This document shows positions 27,501 to 39,739 of a DNA stretch of 64,000 bases, one piece after another. Both the position numbers and the translations under genes were made by a program. Position 1 is the stretch's first letter. Each line of letters starts with the position of its first letter. Location: contig NC_092562.1 of assembly GCF_037975245.1 (NCBI RefSeq), positions 21,841,054-21,905,053 of the forward strand, read 5' to 3'. This stretch comes from Apostichopus japonicus (taxonomy: Eukaryota; Echinodermata; Holothuroidea; Aspidochirotida; Stichopodidae). The notes below the pieces were generated by a model. The model was not told the DNA's origin. It saw nothing but the letters and a program-made list of their open reading frames with translations, and ran no database searches.

Positions 27501-30500
27501 CATAAATATTGCACACTGATTATTCAAGTTTTTGAAAGCTCTTTGTAAGTTTGAATTGTCTGAATAGTAAACTATAGTTCTGTTAGATCACATGACCAGT
27601 ATAGAGCTGGTGAAGGTCTGAAGGATGATAAAAATTTCTTAAATTGCCTCCATAAACTTTCTCACGAGTACGGGACCATTTTGTTGTTAAGAAACTCGTC
27701 AATGTTCTAGATTAAAATTCGCGTAATAGGAAGTACGTATAAATTTTACTTTTCATGGATTATGAAATAAGTTTGAATTTGAGACCTTGTCGGTTGGTAA
27801 TAATTTATAATTATTATTATTATTATTATTTACAGGTGATTTCCGTTCATTTTGCTATTTCTGTATGTATATGATATGTGACTCTCACGTCTTGTATGAG
27901 AAGGTTCTGGCGCAAACAAATCACTCCATGAGAATCCTACTAAAACAAAAACAAATTTCTTCAACTCTTATGTATTATAGCAGAATCACGTTCTGTTAGG
28001 TCAGAGTGGAAAATGCAAGTGAAAACTAAAGGTCTTGTTTGTTTTGAACAATTTGCTAGTTAGCAGTGTACAGACCTCTCTGTAAGAGTGCATAACATCA
28101 GTGTTCTTTATTCCTCGTTACATTGTCAGAGAGAGAGAAAGAGAGAGTCATTAGGAAGACAGAGTGAATTGAAAAATGAGTACAAAACAGACATTGAATT
28201 CAACATCAAGATTGTATTTTGGGAAATAAACATTTCGTGAAAATTTCGATTGATCTCATAATCACCTCAAAGATCTCAGGCAAAGCCCAAAAACTGTGAA
28301 AGTACTTAGTGAATAGGAAAAACCACTACTTCTACCAACATGAGTAAGATCCTAAATGGGACCACCCTGATGGAAAGTCTGGTCCCACAACAATGGGAAA
28401 ATCAGGGAACAATGAGTAAGCGAGAAAGGAGTCATTTAAGGGAGGAATAATGAACCAGTTCACCCCTAAGTCACTCCTAGAGATCTTTATTGTCATTTAT
28501 TTGTGCCCTGTTGGCTTTCGATCCTCTCACAGAATAGAAAAATAGGGGTTTGTATTGGTACAGAAACATGCTGTTAGTTTTGAATTTTACTTTCTTTGTT
28601 TCTCCACCCCCCCCCCACCTTTTCTTGTACCATCTTCTTTTTACGATGTTGCTTTTCTCCTTAAGCGAGAAAAAAAAAAAGAAGACGAAAAACAGGAAGA
28701 TTTAAAATGTCAGACGTGTGTGTTTCCCTTTCTAACCTTTCTCCTGTTGGAAATTCAAAATTTGGGTGGTAGGTTATTGACAGGACCCCACGGTAGTGCT
28801 GCCTATATAACAAGAAGAGATTCATTGTGCCGGTCTTGATAACCTACTGGTAAATCTTACTTCAATTATAGACGAAGTGAAAAGACATGAGGGGAACACA
28901 AAGATTGGAGATGAGAGGTAAAACAACCATGGTACTATGGTGTTAGTTCACTAGTAATACAAAAGTGTTTTTTTTTTCTTCGTCTTTTTTTCTTTCTTCA
29001 AATGGTTCAAATACTAGACAACAAATGTTCAAAATGGTGTATCACAATGTACAGTTTATCTGTAAGGAATAAGAAAAGAAGGTAACAACCAAAAGAACAT
29101 TAATTTTACCTAAGTTTAAAGATTGGTCCTTGACGGAAAGATGACACTTATTCTGACTTCAGGGAGGTTTTATTCTCTGGTCGTTGTTGTTGCGTTTATC
29201 AAGTAGGATCGCTCTCATTGGTTAAAGATGATGTCATCATGGGGGGAAGGCATTTTTTTTACTCATTTGAGATATACAGTACTTGGCTAGAAATGATGAC
29301 AGCAACCTTAATACTATGTGTCCTAAAATGCTTGACAAATTTACCAAATATTACTCCAAATATTTGCATTGGAAGATTTTGTGGAATTTACACACAGTGA
29401 CGCACACAGATATCATATATTGTTTTTGTAAAGAAGGGGATAGGAAAACGAAAACGTTGGACTACATTTATTTACACTGAGACTGATACAATAAAATGAT
29501 TCAAATAATATTAACGACACACTGTTATGTAAATTAGTAACTATAACAGCAGCGCATCCTCACTATATCCTGCACTACTGCTCGGGACCTCTCACCCTCC
29601 CCCACCCTCTCCCACCTCCCCCAAAAGAAAACAGTATGTCTCGGAAACCTCCCTGTATATTGATAACTTGTGTATAACCTGTCCATTAGACTGCTCTACA
29701 GGTAGTACGTGGACTTTCGACGAACAAATGATCTCCTATTCAGTATTTAACCCCATGATCATATGAAATTTGCTACTACCGTGAAACGATAAAATACATA
29801 GACAATCTGTAATCTTTGGCCAATCTCCGGAACAGTTAAAGAATTACCCATTATTTTGGCTGATGTTGGAAATAGCTGAAGAATTAGCCAAAATAAACCT
29901 TTGCTGAATTTGTCCCTCCAAGGGCAACAGCTCATGACAGATATAAACACCATTGTTTTTGGAATTGTCAGATCTCTGTCCTCCAAAATCTGACCGCTTT
30001 TTGAACCCATTCATAACCTCCAAATTTGTGGAATAAAAGAAAACGTACCATCCCAACTGGTTCGTCACTTGTTGCATTCTTCCAGCTACCAATACTCTAG
30101 ACTCAACTATAAACACAGCTCTACAAATTAGTACGCTATACTATAACACATGTGCACACTGAATAAGTACTGTTTTAGCAATAAGAGTATTTTGAGAGAT
30201 ATACATGTATATTGAGGGTACTCTGATCATTGCAAGGTACCCTTTACTTATTGTGGACCACAACAATATGTGTTGCAGGTTGGGTGTAACTTGGGTGTAA
30301 CATGAAAAGATGGGTTGTCTGGGATATATGTGGCACATTTGGTATGTAGTGTACATACTGTACCTGTTGGCCAAATTACACATGTTTCAGCTACAATGTT
30401 AGATTGTGGGTTACATGTGGCACATTTGGTGTAGAGTAACATGTTGGTAAAATGACACATGTTTCTGGAACATTCTGCTATAATGATGGGTTGTGGGTCT

Positions 30501-33500
30501 TATGTGGCACATTTGGTATAGTGTACCTGTTGGCCAAATGACACATTTCAGCTACAATGATGGTTTGTGGGTCATATGTGGCACGTTTGGTACAGTGTAC
30601 AGTACCTGTTGGCCAAATTACACATTTCAGCTACTGTACAATGATGGGTTGTGGGTCATATGTGGCACATTTGGAAATACAGTGTACCTGTTGGTAAAAT
30701 GACACATGTTTCTGTTACAATGATGGGTTGTCTTGGACCTCTTGGCCATATGTGGAACCTGTTGTCCATATTACACATGTTTCAGCTACAATAATGAGTT
30801 GTGGGTCATATGTGGCACATTTGGTATAGTGTAAATGTAACTGGTAAAATGACACATGTTTCTGTTACATATACTGTACTTTTCTTACTAATGACACACA
30901 AGGATTACCTATAAAGCCATTGTTCACATGTATTCCTCTGTCTCAGAAACGAAGCCATAAAACACACCCAGCCTCCAGTGGACCAGTGGAGCCTTTTACT
31001 TCATCTTGCCACTCCTTTTTTTTCTGTGATTTTTTTACACTGTATTTTTAGAGCATATAATCCCTTACATTCGGTTGGATACAAACAAGCCAATTCTATG
31101 ACCGTCTGGTTAGTTACGGTCTTTAACTCTTTATAAATCCACCAGTAGCAGGTTTCTTTCTTCCTTTTTGCTCGAATCCATTTCTTCCACTTTAATTGTG
31201 ATGAAGGTAAAAAAAAAGAGACAATCGGAGATAACTAGAGCAAGGAGAACGACCACCCAGTCAGATGAAGGACCAGTTGGTAAGAGAACAGACAAGGTCT
31301 CCTCCTCCAAGAAGAAGCAAGGCATCCATCTCATTGCCAGATTTTGAAAGATCTCTCCACCAAACTCAAGTTATTTATTTGCTCTTTAAAACTTTTAATA
31401 GAGATCAGACCCATAATCAGGAGTAATTAGTTGGAGGGGATGCAACAATTCAAGGAGGGGCACAAACAATTTAAAGAGATGCACAATACTGTACTGTAAC
31501 ATGTGAATCTTTTGCACACATGATCATGGCTCATATGGGAGGTGGAGGGAGATTGGTGGAGATGGGCACAGAAGGCCCCCACACCCCAATCATGAATCAC
31601 TGAATCATCATTGAATCATCATTTATAACCCTTAGTGTCAACTTTACTTGGTATACGTTTTGCAAGAATGTCGGAAATCAGTGAATTCAATGCATACCGC
31701 TACTCTGAATAGACCAACCGACAAAATTATTCTAGAATTTGGGAATGTTAATGCTACGACATATCAACATATAGATGACAATTGATTCCATAATTGTAAA
31801 TATATATATATTACTGTACCTCTGCATATTGTCTATGAAGTATTAAGTTTAACAATACAAGCTCTTCAAAATGTAGGGAGTTTTATTAATCCTGATCAAT
31901 GTTCAATTTAATATTTGTTAATATTGTTATAGCTAGCTGTGCAGGAAATTTAGACCTTCTAAGTATGTCAAATATCTTATTTCATTACAAAAATTCTCTT
32001 TCAGCCCCAAGTGCTGAAAAAACACTAATTACCACTTTTAAGCCCAGTTTAATATAATTCTGATTTTAACCCTGTTTTGTATGCTCTCATCATGGGAGTG
32101 TTAAATTGATTTGGACTAACCAAATTTAATTCCAGCCAGCCCTCTCACCTCACATCGGTGGTCTGGAACCAACATACTGAGAGGTTTCCATAGCAACTAG
32201 TGCTGCCGGTTGGAGTTTACACTGTCTCTGTAATAGATTACATTAATCCTGTAACAGCTTAATACAATTTCCCTTCTATGATGTCGTGTTCATTCAAAGA
32301 ACTTTTTTTGCACCCGGAGGCAATATTTCGGGGTCAGACTATATCCTGTTTACCCCCCCTCCCTCCTCGTTGTCAAAAGGGATTCATTCTCTCCCTTTGT
32401 AAGGTGGTGGTTTAAGGTTCATACTGTTTGTTACATGGTGAGATTTGCTGTCATGAATATGAAATAATCTAAATCGCACAGAACAAAGGGCTCGTTTTAA
32501 CAAATTTTGAGTCAGAAAGTGTTAGCTGAAACTACTGTATCTGTGGATCGGATCACATGTTCTGTGTTTAAGTTTGTAATGTAACGGCAACCTGGAGTCG
32601 ACCCAGGGGTCAGCTGTTGCCTGTTTACATCCGTTACATTGTTTGTTCCATGCGTCATTTGACATGATAGACGCACATGAAGGTCGCTTAGAGTTTTCAT
32701 GCCTTTTCTTCAAAACAAGGAAACATTAAATTCCTCTTCAGTAATAATGAGCCTGGGGTCTGATACCAAAAATGGGGCTCCAATGTAAAAGCTCAGAGGC
32801 TTAAAATCAACTTATATGTTATTAATGCCGAGCAAGGAGAGCAGGATGTGATCTCAGAGATCTGTGATGTAAATGCTGCCTGGGAGTCTTCAAAACTGTT
32901 TCTTTACTTCACTCCTCTCTTACCTGTCTCCTACCACACTAATACACTTTCCTAGTCTACCAAAGACGCCACTGGTATAGTTTTTCATTGCGCCCTCGGT
33001 GACCTCTCCTACGGGTCACCGCACACTATCTCTATACCTTCAGAATTTACCATTCCGAAGTGATACACGTGTTTTTCGACTCCGTTTTCATATGTTCAAA
33101 ACTGTTTTCCTAAATTTATGTTGATACACTTCTAGGACAAGTGAAAGCCTGAAGTATGAGGAGGGACAAAATATTTGAAATTTAGAGCATAAATTACTTG
33201 ATTTTTAATTGCAGCTATTCATGTGTATTTGCCTTAGCATATATGGTTGAATATTGACAGTGCTATTTTAAGTAATATTACTCAATTTGATGGCATTGCT
33301 GTGTTAGTCTAGACCAATGACAAAAAAATATTGCTCTTTTATGATAATGGTAAATGGAACTACTTGTTGTGCTGAACTGCTGATCATGATGTCAGCTTAA
33401 TAATTGTTGATTTGTCATATATATGGTTGAGGGAGGATTTATAAATCTCACAGCGTGACCTGAAGTAAACTCTTAATCAACCATGTCTTTTGTCCACAAA

Positions 33501-36500
33501 CGGTAAGAAAAAAAAAAGAAAAAAAATCAGAGAGAAAAGTTTGAAAAAAAGCAAAATATGAAATGTTGTAACAGGTGATAGCACTGGTCATCTTGGAAAC
33601 TGATTTAAAGAAGAAGAAGAAAATCAAGGGGAACCATTAAATGAAAACATCAACCACAAGGGTTAAAGAATGAAGGGTTTTACACCCAACTGGTTAAGGT
33701 TAATGCGCTTGATATTAAAGTGCAAGTAATCCCTACTGTGAGGAGAAACCAACTAAAAAACAGTTTGACTAATTTGTCTGTAATATTGGCCAACAGTACA
33801 CTATGATGTCATCATCAGGGTACTAAAATGATGGAATTATGGAAGATGGAACAATTTTGTTTTTCCGTATATATATGTGCCCATGATATAACATTTTTTC
33901 TTGGGAAGCCATAAATACGTACATGCCATGTATAAATGTTGTGAACGTTAATTGAACAGTGAATATCACAATGTGTAGGTTCATTTAAGAATGATAGTAA
34001 AACAATATAAGATCCTGTAGGGAACAAATTTTACAGTGTATTGCATATAGCAAAAATCTCTGCATTAATGTTCAAATTAATTACAAGTCTATATTTAATT
34101 CAAAGATGTGTAATATTACAGTTGTGCAGTAGTATATACAGGATTTAATGTTAGTACTCATATATATACCATATCAGAAAACTCAAACTTGCTATAATTT
34201 TGTAAAATTTGGTTTGAATATTTTGTAAATTTAGAGAACCTGCAGACCTTTGGAATTCATGTTAAAAAGATTTCAATAATTGTGACATCTTTTATATTCT
34301 TCAAAGAGAGCATTTAAGTGTAACATTGTATCTCCATAGCAACAACATACCACAACATAACTTGTATACATGTACTCTACAGATGTAAATTGTGTTTTTA
34401 GTTTGTGGTTTTGGCATTATTTCTTACCTAGAGCTTTTCTCAGCAGGACACTGTACTGGAATTTGCCAAACTAAATTTTCTTATGGATCTCAGCACGTCA
34501 GGTTAACTTTCATATTTCCATTCCACTTATTTTGTTTCTCTTCAGTTTATTGATCTTTAAGAATTTGTTTTTTGTAACATGAAATTATTCCGTTTCCAGA
34601 AAATGTTTGTGCGAGACACTTTTGTGGTGCTGTTTTCTCCAATACCTCGCTATATATCTACAGTTAAAGAATTTTGATACTTTGGACAAGAACATCCGAT
34701 AAAAATTGAATTATGAAACCTAAATTATGCCTAAGGCTGAGAGTGTACTTTCAGTGGGTGTACGCTACTTACAATAAGTTTGGAATTGGTGTCGTTGCGT
34801 GCAGACCAAACCCCACATGTGACACACTTAACTCTGTGGGCTATTTGGCTCAGGCTAAGAACTACTTTTTTTCAGATCAAGAAGCAAACTTCTTGCTGTT
34901 TTCTGTTTAGAGTGTCTGAGAGTTGTTCATGATTACAATGACATTGTGAGTGGCTCCCAATGTTTAGATTTGATATTGTAGAATAACTTTGTGTTGACTG
35001 ACTTCATACAGGATATTCACAGTACAGTTTGTTGTTGAGATCATGGAGGATTTACAGGGGAAATTGTAGCAGGGTAAGAATAACAGGGGGATTAGGGGAT
35101 TATGTAAAGAAGCCACAACTTCATTCTATGTTTCCAGGATTACTGTATCTTGACCTTAAGTTAAGTTGAGCTGTTAGGATATGGTAGTAGTCTTGTTATT
35201 TCCTAATGTTAAATGTAGAGCATACAATGAAACCAGTGAACTGTACATGGATAGAGTGTAATAGCTACATCCACTTGACAAATCTTATTAAATTTCTGTC
35301 GATCAGATTGCTTCCCCTCTCCCCCCACTCTTCCCCCTCTCTCCTCCTCTCCCCCCATTAATCTCCCACACCTTCTCTAACCAAAATATATACTTTATTC
35401 CACAACAAGTATTTTCTAAAACGCATGTATTCTATAGACAAAGTGACACCTTAATTTAGTACTATTTGGCAATTCCTGATTTTTTTTTAGCAAACTGACC
35501 AACACCACATAAAGCAAGCTTGATCATAGCAGTAATTTACAAGGTATCGAAGTAATGGTACCCCTGTGATACATAAAGTTCTAGTAAAATACCTTTGGTA
35601 CCCACAGTAGGAACTGTACAATCTTTGTGTTTACACACATTCAACAGTTTTATGGGCATCACCTGATGATTTGTTCAGGGTTAAACATTGACATCTGTAT
35701 GTACTGAGCATGGACAGGAGAAAATGGAAAAGAAAAGGTTAACTTGCAAGATTTGATGTCAAGTAACATGTTATAGTTGACCATTCACACTGATAGGGAG
35801 GGAAGGAGGGGAGGGGGGGTGGTTGTGGTGGGGGAGGGGAGAGGAGGGGAAGTGGTCACTGCTTCTTATATCCCTCTTTTAGCTATAAACCAACTGACTC
35901 AAACCTCTCCATCTGAACTTTTGAACTAAAGAACATGTTTCAATAATTCAAATATTTTATCCTTGAATACAGCAAAGTAACATTCTGTCTCCATAGCAAC
36001 AACTATACCATGGCTTAACTTTTCTATATACTGACTTAAACTATCAATTTGAACTGTTGAAGTTTAAGGACATGTTAGAAGTCAAGCGTTCAAATTTGAA
36101 GAGCTCCAGTATATATATATGTGAATTCCTTTAATACAGTGTACGTACCTCTGCTTGAAGATCATATTTTCATGACGATTAAATATTGGAATAATCTATG
36201 CTGGTTGATACTGTATGTCAGGATTGTCATTTATCCCCCTATTGATTCCTCTCCTTTTGGTGTGTGTGTGTATTTGGAGGAGGGGGCAGGGTGGGGGGGG
36301 GTGAGTGGGATGGGTCAAAAGGAGATGCGGATACCATTCCCTGAATATTCCCTCTCCATAAGCAGCATACTGTACTCAGTCCAAAAATACACATAAGAAA
36401 AGTAATTAGTTCTGTTGCATAACGTTTGTTAAGTCATGGAGCCATAAACCTGGGAGTTAATAGCTCCATGGTTAGGTTTAACATCTCATGCTTAATTCAG

Positions 36501-39495
36501 CCTTATAATTGATTAATTAAGCTTTTGAAGCTTTCCAATTAAAACTTAAGAAAACAAAATTGAAACAATTGAGGTGAGATAACGATTCAATACAGCATTT
36601 GTTTTGTTTTTGGTTCAAATGAGAAAGTCCTGGAAGGAAATTTCTACTGCCATTAAAATATTTTTTATTTGGCATTTATGCCAAAATTTGGTCGTTTTTT
36701 TTTTTTTAATATGTCTCAGACCATTTAAAAACAGGTGGTCTCCATGGTGATTGCAGATTGAGAGGTGATCAGCAAAATTTCCATCAAAATAATAAAGTCA
36801 ACATTCCAGCCGTCCTGAGAGTGGCACTGTGTCGTAAATTACAAAACTTAAAAAACAAAAACCCACAAAAAAGTGAGCTTCAAAGGGACAGACCTGATTA
36901 ACAAAAGTGGAACGGATGTAACGAATTACGGACAATCACTAAAATAATTATTACCTGGAAGTGATATTATCCACTGATACTAAGAAATTGGAGAATTGAT
37001 AGTGTTTTGGTGACCAGAAGCCAGTAATGTTTTTTGCTATCTTTGTACTAGATAAACTTTGTCAGAAAGGAATGATTTTTATATTGCTACTTTCTTTCGT
37101 ACCAAGAAAATTGAGGTGTTAGAGAGGGATGGGGAAGGAGGACACATGAGGCTGTTTAAAAAATTGGGGCGAAATTCCCACACCGTGTGTTACCACTGTC
37201 ACACATTCATTCCCTTTGTCTTTTGTTTAATATCAGATTTACAATAGAGACAAAAATCATCAGCTTTGTCAGATCATGATGAAATCATATCTTTACCTTC
37301 AATTTTACTCTTAAAAATCTCATTCTGTTTTAAATGGATGACCTTTGACAGAATTTTAGTCTTGAAATTTTATAGTCTATGAAAAGAGAAATATTTAAGT
37401 GCTAGTATAAATGTTTCTATAGCTTTCCAGGTTTTCAAGAAGATTCACACAAAATATGCGAAATCTCTGGAATGGTCCTTTAAGGCTACACTGACAATGC
37501 CATCGGCTCCTCAGTGCAGGACTTAATGTTAATATTAATATGTTCGGGTTTAAATTTTTTTAATAACTCATCCAATATATGTTCTTTTTACCATTGAACA
37601 AATGAATAACATAGCATACTTGTAAGACATTCAACACTATATAATCCTTCACAAATCTAATATATTTGTAAATATATTATTTGAGGAATATATATAGAAA
37701 ATTCATGTTTTCCAATAGAGTTTTATTGTTGTCATCTATCTGAGGAATTGAAGTAAATGGTCTGTGTGTTAGACTTAATAGTCCAGCCATTTTAATTGAT
37801 GAGCCTCAGATGTTTAAAGGGTCATTTCTCGAAAATTGAAAGTGGTGTGGAAACTTGGACAAACAGCAGAGATTATTAACGTTCTACAATAGATCAGACT
37901 TAATATATTGTGTATGGGAAATATTGTGTGCCTGAAATCACCCTTTAAGCTGTTTCTGTATTACCAAGTAGCATTTATAGGCAGACAGATAACAGAAACA
38001 TTGAAGCCAACCAGTCAGAGGGATGTCCAAGGGGAAGGAGGGAGGGGGGGGGGGCGGTTGGGTTAGGGATGTGGTGGTAGAATAAACTAGGTGCAACTTT
38101 ATATCGGGAGAGAGTCTTCCCGTCATGACCACACTGTCTCAACATGTCATACTAGCACTTGTTTCTCTTCTTAGTTCCTTCTTTATTTATTTGATATTTA
38201 CCACATTTTGTTAAAAACAATAATTTTTTTGTCGTTTCATTTTATTATAAAGACAAAAATTTGGCCATTTCAGTTCCTTCCTTCAATAACAGGAAAATAA
38301 ACTGAAAATGTGAGATAATTTGACATTCAGCAGTGCTCACAACTTTGAGAACAAATCCAATTTGAAAATAGGATTTTCTGGTGGATTATAAGTTGATTGC
38401 TGAACATTTTCTGAATTTAACCGTGAAAACCACATCCTCATAGCGTTTTGTATTGCGAAGATACGTTTTTTTTTTTTTTAATTTAGTGATATTTTGTAAA
38501 TGTCATCTGGCAACAGCAGGATGGATGATGTCATCAAGGCGCTCCATCTGAAAATGTCTTGTTTGTCTTTATAATTTGTCAATCATTGATTCACAGAGGA
38601 AAAGAATATTTCTACCAAAAAGATACATTTTGATGGAATTCTAGAAGTATAGAGAATGTTGACAGCTTATGCAAACAATCCAACTGTATCAGGTTTCAAG
38701 GATAAATCAACAAGAAGATTATAATAGCTTCCAAGAAAAGCATTTGCCAAGATGACATCACAAACCCCCTACTGTGATCCAACTTCCTGGAGTAGTTTTA
38801 GCCGGTCAAAAAAAGGTTACATTCTATTAAAGATATCTCCAGTTAGGGGCATGCTATTGAGATGGGGTGACAACTAGCAGTGTGGAATATTTTTCTCTTC
38901 GATATAAGTTTCACATTGTTTGTCACCAGCATATCCTTTTAAGTAGGTGGGAATAAGTGGACATTTCCCTCTCAGATTTCAAAGATATTTTTCTGATGTC
39001 TTCATTTCAGGTAGTCTTAATTGTGCATCATTTACTGCTGGTATTGTAGAAGCCATTCTGGTCGGAAGCAATTTTGTAAGTACATTCTTCAAATTAAAAG
39101 TAAAATATTCCCTATTTTTAAAAAGTAATAACAATCTTGGGTGTAGGGGTACTGACATGTACAAGATTTGCAGAGGTAATATTTTTAATATTTGCAATTT
39201 TAATATTTTGAAAACTCAAAGGAATTCATAAACCGTCAAACTTGCCAATCAAAAGTTGTTGACTAAATAAGCAATGCATCACCTTGTGACTAACCATTTT
39301 CCAATGAGAGGATTGCTAGTGCTATAGCCCCCTCTTTTTTGACAAGTTTAAAAGTTTGCATGAAAAAAAGGGTTAATTTCTATTTTCCCTCCACAGCCTG
39401 CTAAAGTCACAGCTCATTGGCACAAGGGGACAACTTTTATGATTAAATTCGAGGATTCTGTCATTGCCAGGGACAAGTCTCTTGAGCAACGATAA
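15533..39495 (+). CDS. TRAPPC5: TRAPPC5, TRAPP complex subunit 5 (7 coding exons)
   Basis: Core subunit (yeast Trs31) of the TRAPP tethering and Rab-GEF complexes, cytosolic, acting in ER-Golgi and Golgi traffic. Coding exons are 15533-15598, 16833-16921, 17925-18051, 18946-19003, 19518-19577, 39011-39075 and 39397-39495. Spliced together they give 187 codons, against 188 residues in human. All junctions have GT/AG and matching phase. Recognisable Bet3-family blocks are TFALLFSEMVQYCQNRV (exon 2), REKG and RRETKLLN (exon 3), LFGKEADKLEHANDEERT (exon 4), ISVPKDKGSLNCASFTAGIV (exons 5-6) and PAKVTAHWHKGTT (exon 7). The start ATG has A at -3 and G at +4. Intron 5 is 19,433 bp, very long for this gene. 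No frameshift or missing block is seen, and the gene looks intact. Confidence 0.97.
15599..16832 (+). other. TRAPPC5 intron 1
   Basis: 1,234 bp, GTAAGA donor and TTTTTGCAG acceptor. It contains the inverted-repeat element at 15882-16467 and is otherwise AT-rich without further features. Confidence 0.9.
15882..16467. mobile_element. DNA-transposon-like element with perfect 20-bp inverted ends
   Basis: Left end AATTATAGAATACAGGGCCA (15882-15901) is the exact reverse complement of the right end (16448-16467). The interior has no transposase. It is built from GGATGCGC hexamer-like runs (near 15929, 16004, 16216 and 16324), the same motif inverted at 16409-16430, and a direct repeat containing CCTAGTACTCCCGGGGTGG (about 16199 and 16306) followed by GGAGTCAAAATGAAATACGTG. 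No clear target-site duplication is seen. It is a non-autonomous MITE-like element of unassigned superfamily that carries its own minisatellite. Confidence 0.78.
16833..16921 (+). CDS. TRAPPC5: TRAPPC5 coding exon 2
   Basis: Encodes the first helix of the Bet3 fold (TFALLFSEMVQYCQNRV) and continues to VPELQSK. The donor GTAAGT is a perfect match, and phase 2 joins to the first base of exon 3. Confidence 0.95.
17925..18051 (+). CDS. TRAPPC5: TRAPPC5 coding exon 3
   Basis: Encodes LSELGYHVGIRMLDLI, REKGLRRETKLLN and LLFIKSNVWK, all conserved TRAPPC5 segments. The acceptor is TTTTTCTCAG and the donor GTAAAA, ending in phase 0. Confidence 0.96.
18946..19003 (+). CDS. TRAPPC5: TRAPPC5 coding exon 4
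   Basis: Encodes ALFGKEADKLEHANDEERT, the best conserved block of the family. The donor is the weaker GTATCC. The split Tyr codon with exon 5 gives TYYIIE, as expected. Confidence 0.96.
19518..19577 (+). CDS. TRAPPC5: TRAPPC5 coding exon 5
   Basis: Encodes YIIEQESLVNRFISVPKDK. The acceptor is AAATAG and the donor GTAAGT, ending in phase 1. The next coding exon is 19.4 kb away. Confidence 0.95.
20566..21956 (+). repeat. Tandem satellite array, ~93-bp unit, ~15 copies
   Basis: The unit runs CATTGGACATGATAGCATAT, CACTTATACTGGGGTTGGGT, ATCAATAGACTTGTCCCAAG, TCTCAGCAGCTCTGTATTGT, ATGTTATACACA. About 15 copies follow head to tail with small indels (for example CATGTAGC in place of CATGATAGC). Identity is high in the middle and lower in the first and last units, as usual for unequal exchange. 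The 60-95-codon ORFs here repeat the same peptide and are not genes. Confidence 0.95.
22394..22568. mobile_element. Small MITE, 175 bp, 14-bp inverted ends
   Basis: CAAGGGACGAAATA at the left is the exact reverse complement of TATTTCGTCCCTTG at the right. AAATG is repeated directly on both sides (22389-22393 and 22569-22573), a likely 5-bp target duplication. The interior is rich in TTGCTAAT/ATTAGCAA words and can fold on itself. It has no coding capacity. Confidence 0.82.
23949..24275 (-). mobile_element. 5'-truncated non-LTR retrotransposon, reverse-transcriptase tail
   Basis: A 108-codon minus-strand frame ends with the C-terminal signature of LINE-type (CR1/L2/jockey-like) reverse transcriptases: a stretch like LIVPVSHLNPIGDHSFRNAA followed by PCLWNSL and a hydrophobic tail with LDSLDQFL. 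In known elements this reads roughly GxxSFxxAAPxLWNSLP...SLxxFK, just before the ORF stop. Everything upstream (RT core, endonuclease) is missing because the frame runs into the minisatellite at 24291. It is a dead fragment; the clade is not determined. Confidence 0.75.
24291..25650 (+). repeat. Minisatellite of CCTACACATCCTACAGT-type units
   Basis: About 1.36 kb built almost wholly from CCTACACAT, CCTACAGT, CTTACACAT and GAACATGT blocks in a higher-order pattern (typically CCTACACATCCTACAGT followed by GAACATGT). The blocks lack stop codons in some frames, which produces ORFs of 283 codons on the plus strand and 329 on the minus strand. Both encode only the repeat peptide and should not be annotated as genes. 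Confidence 0.96.
27340..27505 (+). CDS. Candidate orphan terminal exon (weak)
   Basis: After a plausible acceptor (CTTTGTTTTAATAG) a frame opens in phase 2 and runs 54 codons to TAA. It has protein-like composition, including GFIDTDSVRWICSKLVFESK and PRIWLSHYDDEKKGEENPIY. I recognise no family. The alternative frame that would continue TRAPPC5 exon 5 (phase 1) is also open to a stop at 27486, so the open frame may be chance. No partner exon was found. It could be the last exon of a nested gene, an alternative TRAPPC5 end, or noise. Confidence 0.2.
30300..30875 (+). repeat. Degenerate tandem repeat, ~80-110-bp unit
   Basis: Six or seven diverged copies of a unit containing ATGATGGGTTGTGGGTCATA, TGTGGCACATTTGG, GTGTACCTGTTGGCCAAAT and TACACATGTTTCAGCTAC, with length variation between copies. 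It lies within TRAPPC5 intron 5. It is older and less homogeneous than the array at 20566. Confidence 0.88.
39011..39075 (+). CDS. TRAPPC5: TRAPPC5 coding exon 6
   Basis: Encodes GSLNCASFTAGIVEAILVG, the conserved Bet3-family strand-helix. The acceptor is TTCATTTCAG and the donor GTAAGT, ending in phase 0. The first Gly codon is split with exon 5 across the long intron, and the phase agrees. Confidence 0.96.
39397..39495 (+). CDS. TRAPPC5: TRAPPC5 coding exon 7 (terminal)
   Basis: Encodes PAKVTAHWHKGTTFMIKF and the C-terminus SVIARDKSLEQR, then TAA. Length and ending match the family. The acceptor is TTTTCCCTCCACAG. Confidence 0.97.
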   Translation, partial: PAKVTAHWHKGTTFMIKFEDSVIARDKSLEQR

Positions 39496-39739
39496 ACGGA
39501 GGTCAAATGACAAGACTGTCGTCTGTTGTGCAATACTCTCACCAAGCTTAATCATGTATGGACTGCACTGTCTAGTAACTCTGAACCATGCGCAGGTCTG
39601 GTTTAGGCTCTACAGCAGCCTCTACGTACTATCAGTGATCTAGAAAGGGAAATCACGTTTTCTATGTCAATGGATCCAACAGATCTAGCAGTATAGCCCA
39701 GCAAACTGTAAACCAGACTTTGAGCTGATACACAGTACA

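Larger units (their letters stand above)
19578..39010 (+). other. TRAPPC5 intron 5, 19.4 kb
   Basis: GTAAGT donor and TTTCATTTCAG acceptor. The intron holds a 93-bp satellite array (20566-21956), a 175-bp MITE (22394-22568), a LINE tail (23949-24275), a CCTACACAT-type minisatellite (24291-25650), a degenerate repeat of about 100 bp (30300-30875) and many homopolymer tracts. Between these the sequence is AT-rich without a gene I can support, apart from a weak candidate exon at 27340-27505. Confidence 0.92.

Noticed and set aside
31191-31348. Lys/Arg-rich 50-codon plus-strand frame
   Set aside because: Low complexity, no clear acceptor or partner exon, and no known family.
34444-35074. Two exon-like segments (34444-34501 with LEFAKLNF; 35015-35072) with matching phase
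   Set aside because: Very short, no family support beyond a coincidental terpene-synthase-like word, and ordinary for a 19-kb AT-rich intron.
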